Below are positions 63,737 through 64,000 of a stretch of 64,000 nucleotides of DNA, in pieces. Each line of letters starts with the position of its first letter. The first letter of the stretch is position 1. The position numbers were made by a program, and so were the translations under genes. Source of the stretch: Streptomyces smyrnaeus (GTDB lineage: Bacteria; Actinomycetota; Actinomycetes; Streptomycetales; Streptomycetaceae); assembly GCF_017676345.1 (NCBI RefSeq), contig NZ_JAFFZM010000002.1, positions 62,001 to 126,000 on the forward strand. Reading direction: 5' to 3'. Under the pieces are notes generated by a model. It saw nothing but the letters and a program-made list of their open reading frames with translations, had not been told where the DNA came from and ran no database searches.

Positions 63737-63820
63737 AAAACCCGGCCGGAAACCGGCGTATACAACCATCATTCGCCCCCGCGTGTCGTGCATAGCGGCG
63801 AGGTGTAGGCACAATGTTTT

Positions 63821-63844
63821 TGGCCGTTTCCAGGAAAACGGCCA
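63821..63844. terminator. Hairpin downstream of murJ
   Basis: TGGCCGTTT pairs with AAACGGCCA around a 6-base loop, 85 bases after the murJ stop and 27 bases before the next start codon. It could attenuate readthrough from murJ or lie in the leader of the next gene. Confidence 0.5.
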
Positions 63845-63870
63845 CAACGGATGGGGAGGCAGGAACGACG

Positions 63871-64000
63871 GTGGCGGAACGGAGCACAGCCGCTGTCGGC
63901 GTGGCCGAGACCAGCGGTGCGAACGACGAACCGCTGACCGCCCAGCAGGACGGGGCCACGGGCGACGGTGCGACGGACGCGACGAACGGACACAGTCACG
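63871..64000 (+). CDS. Start of an unidentified gene downstream of murJ (partial)
   Basis: A GTG at 63871, with GGGGAGGCAGGA upstream, begins a frame (VAERSTAAVGVAETSGANDE) that runs off the right edge after 43 codons. The visible part is Thr, Ala, Gly and Asp rich and looks disordered. In actinobacteria murJ is often followed by a protein-kinase-like gene; that is only a neighbourhood-based guess. Confidence 0.7.
   Translation, partial: MAERSTAAVGVAETSGANDEPLTAQQDGATGDGATDATNGHSH

Overview
This window is a high-GC actinobacterial chromosome segment, almost certainly from a Streptomyces and from the core near oriC. The evidence is the replication and translation block rpsF-ssb-rpsR-rplI with dnaB, the cell-wall genes femX and murJ, two perfect 14-bp parS sites, a Rex-type operator at cydAB, ptpA, and extreme G/C at third codon positions. 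Start codons were chosen from ribosome-binding sites and family lengths, without database searches.

Left part (1-22 kb), mostly conserved chromosome: cydAB (cytochrome bd, partial) with a Rex operator; a HisC-type aminotransferase; a LacI-family regulator; a PPP-type phosphatase; a membrane protein; a leftward run of ptpA, a fructosamine-kinase-like gene and a cystathionine gamma-lyase-like gene; a small holin-like membrane protein; a cupin; a YibE/F membrane protein with a histidine-rich leader; a TPP riboswitch with thiC followed by two strong hairpins; a Nudix hydrolase; a PNPOx-like flavoprotein and a flavohaemoprotein, both with long disordered tails; a HAD phosphatase; and MarR, GNAT and YunG-like genes.

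Middle part (22-38 kb), accessory and variable: an MmyB-type regulator divergent from two short-chain dehydrogenases; a dienelactone-hydrolase relative lacking the usual nucleophile; an alpha/beta hydrolase and an amidase; a divergent membrane protein/MarR pair with two identical TACATC-N6-GATGTA operators; methyltransferases; small proteins of unknown function; an ECF41 sigma factor between two oxidoreductases; a frameshifted helix-turn-helix remnant; and a decayed IS701-like transposase next to an orphan MazF/PemK-like gene, bracketed by a 27-bp inverted repeat.

Right part (38-64 kb), core: dnaB carries two inteins. One sits in the Walker A loop and has the class 3 W-C-T signature with a zinc-finger-rich LAGLIDADG domain. 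The other is a class 1 intein at the site used by the Synechocystis DnaB intein. A cluster of DnaA-box-like sites lies upstream of dnaB. Then come a MATE exporter, the rpsF-ssb-rpsR-rplI operon with an S6:S18-type leader that sequesters the rpsF Shine-Dalgarno sequence, femX with an alanine-racemase-like partner, ino1, a PadR regulator with a perfect palindromic operator, a class A penicillin-binding protein, a GT87-type mannosyltransferase-like protein, an MFS transporter flanked and overlapped by parS sites, the CCA-adding enzyme, a DUF6049 secreted protein, murJ, and the start of another gene.

The most unusual element is the doubly intein-interrupted dnaB. Helicase production here must wait for two mechanistically different protein-splicing reactions.
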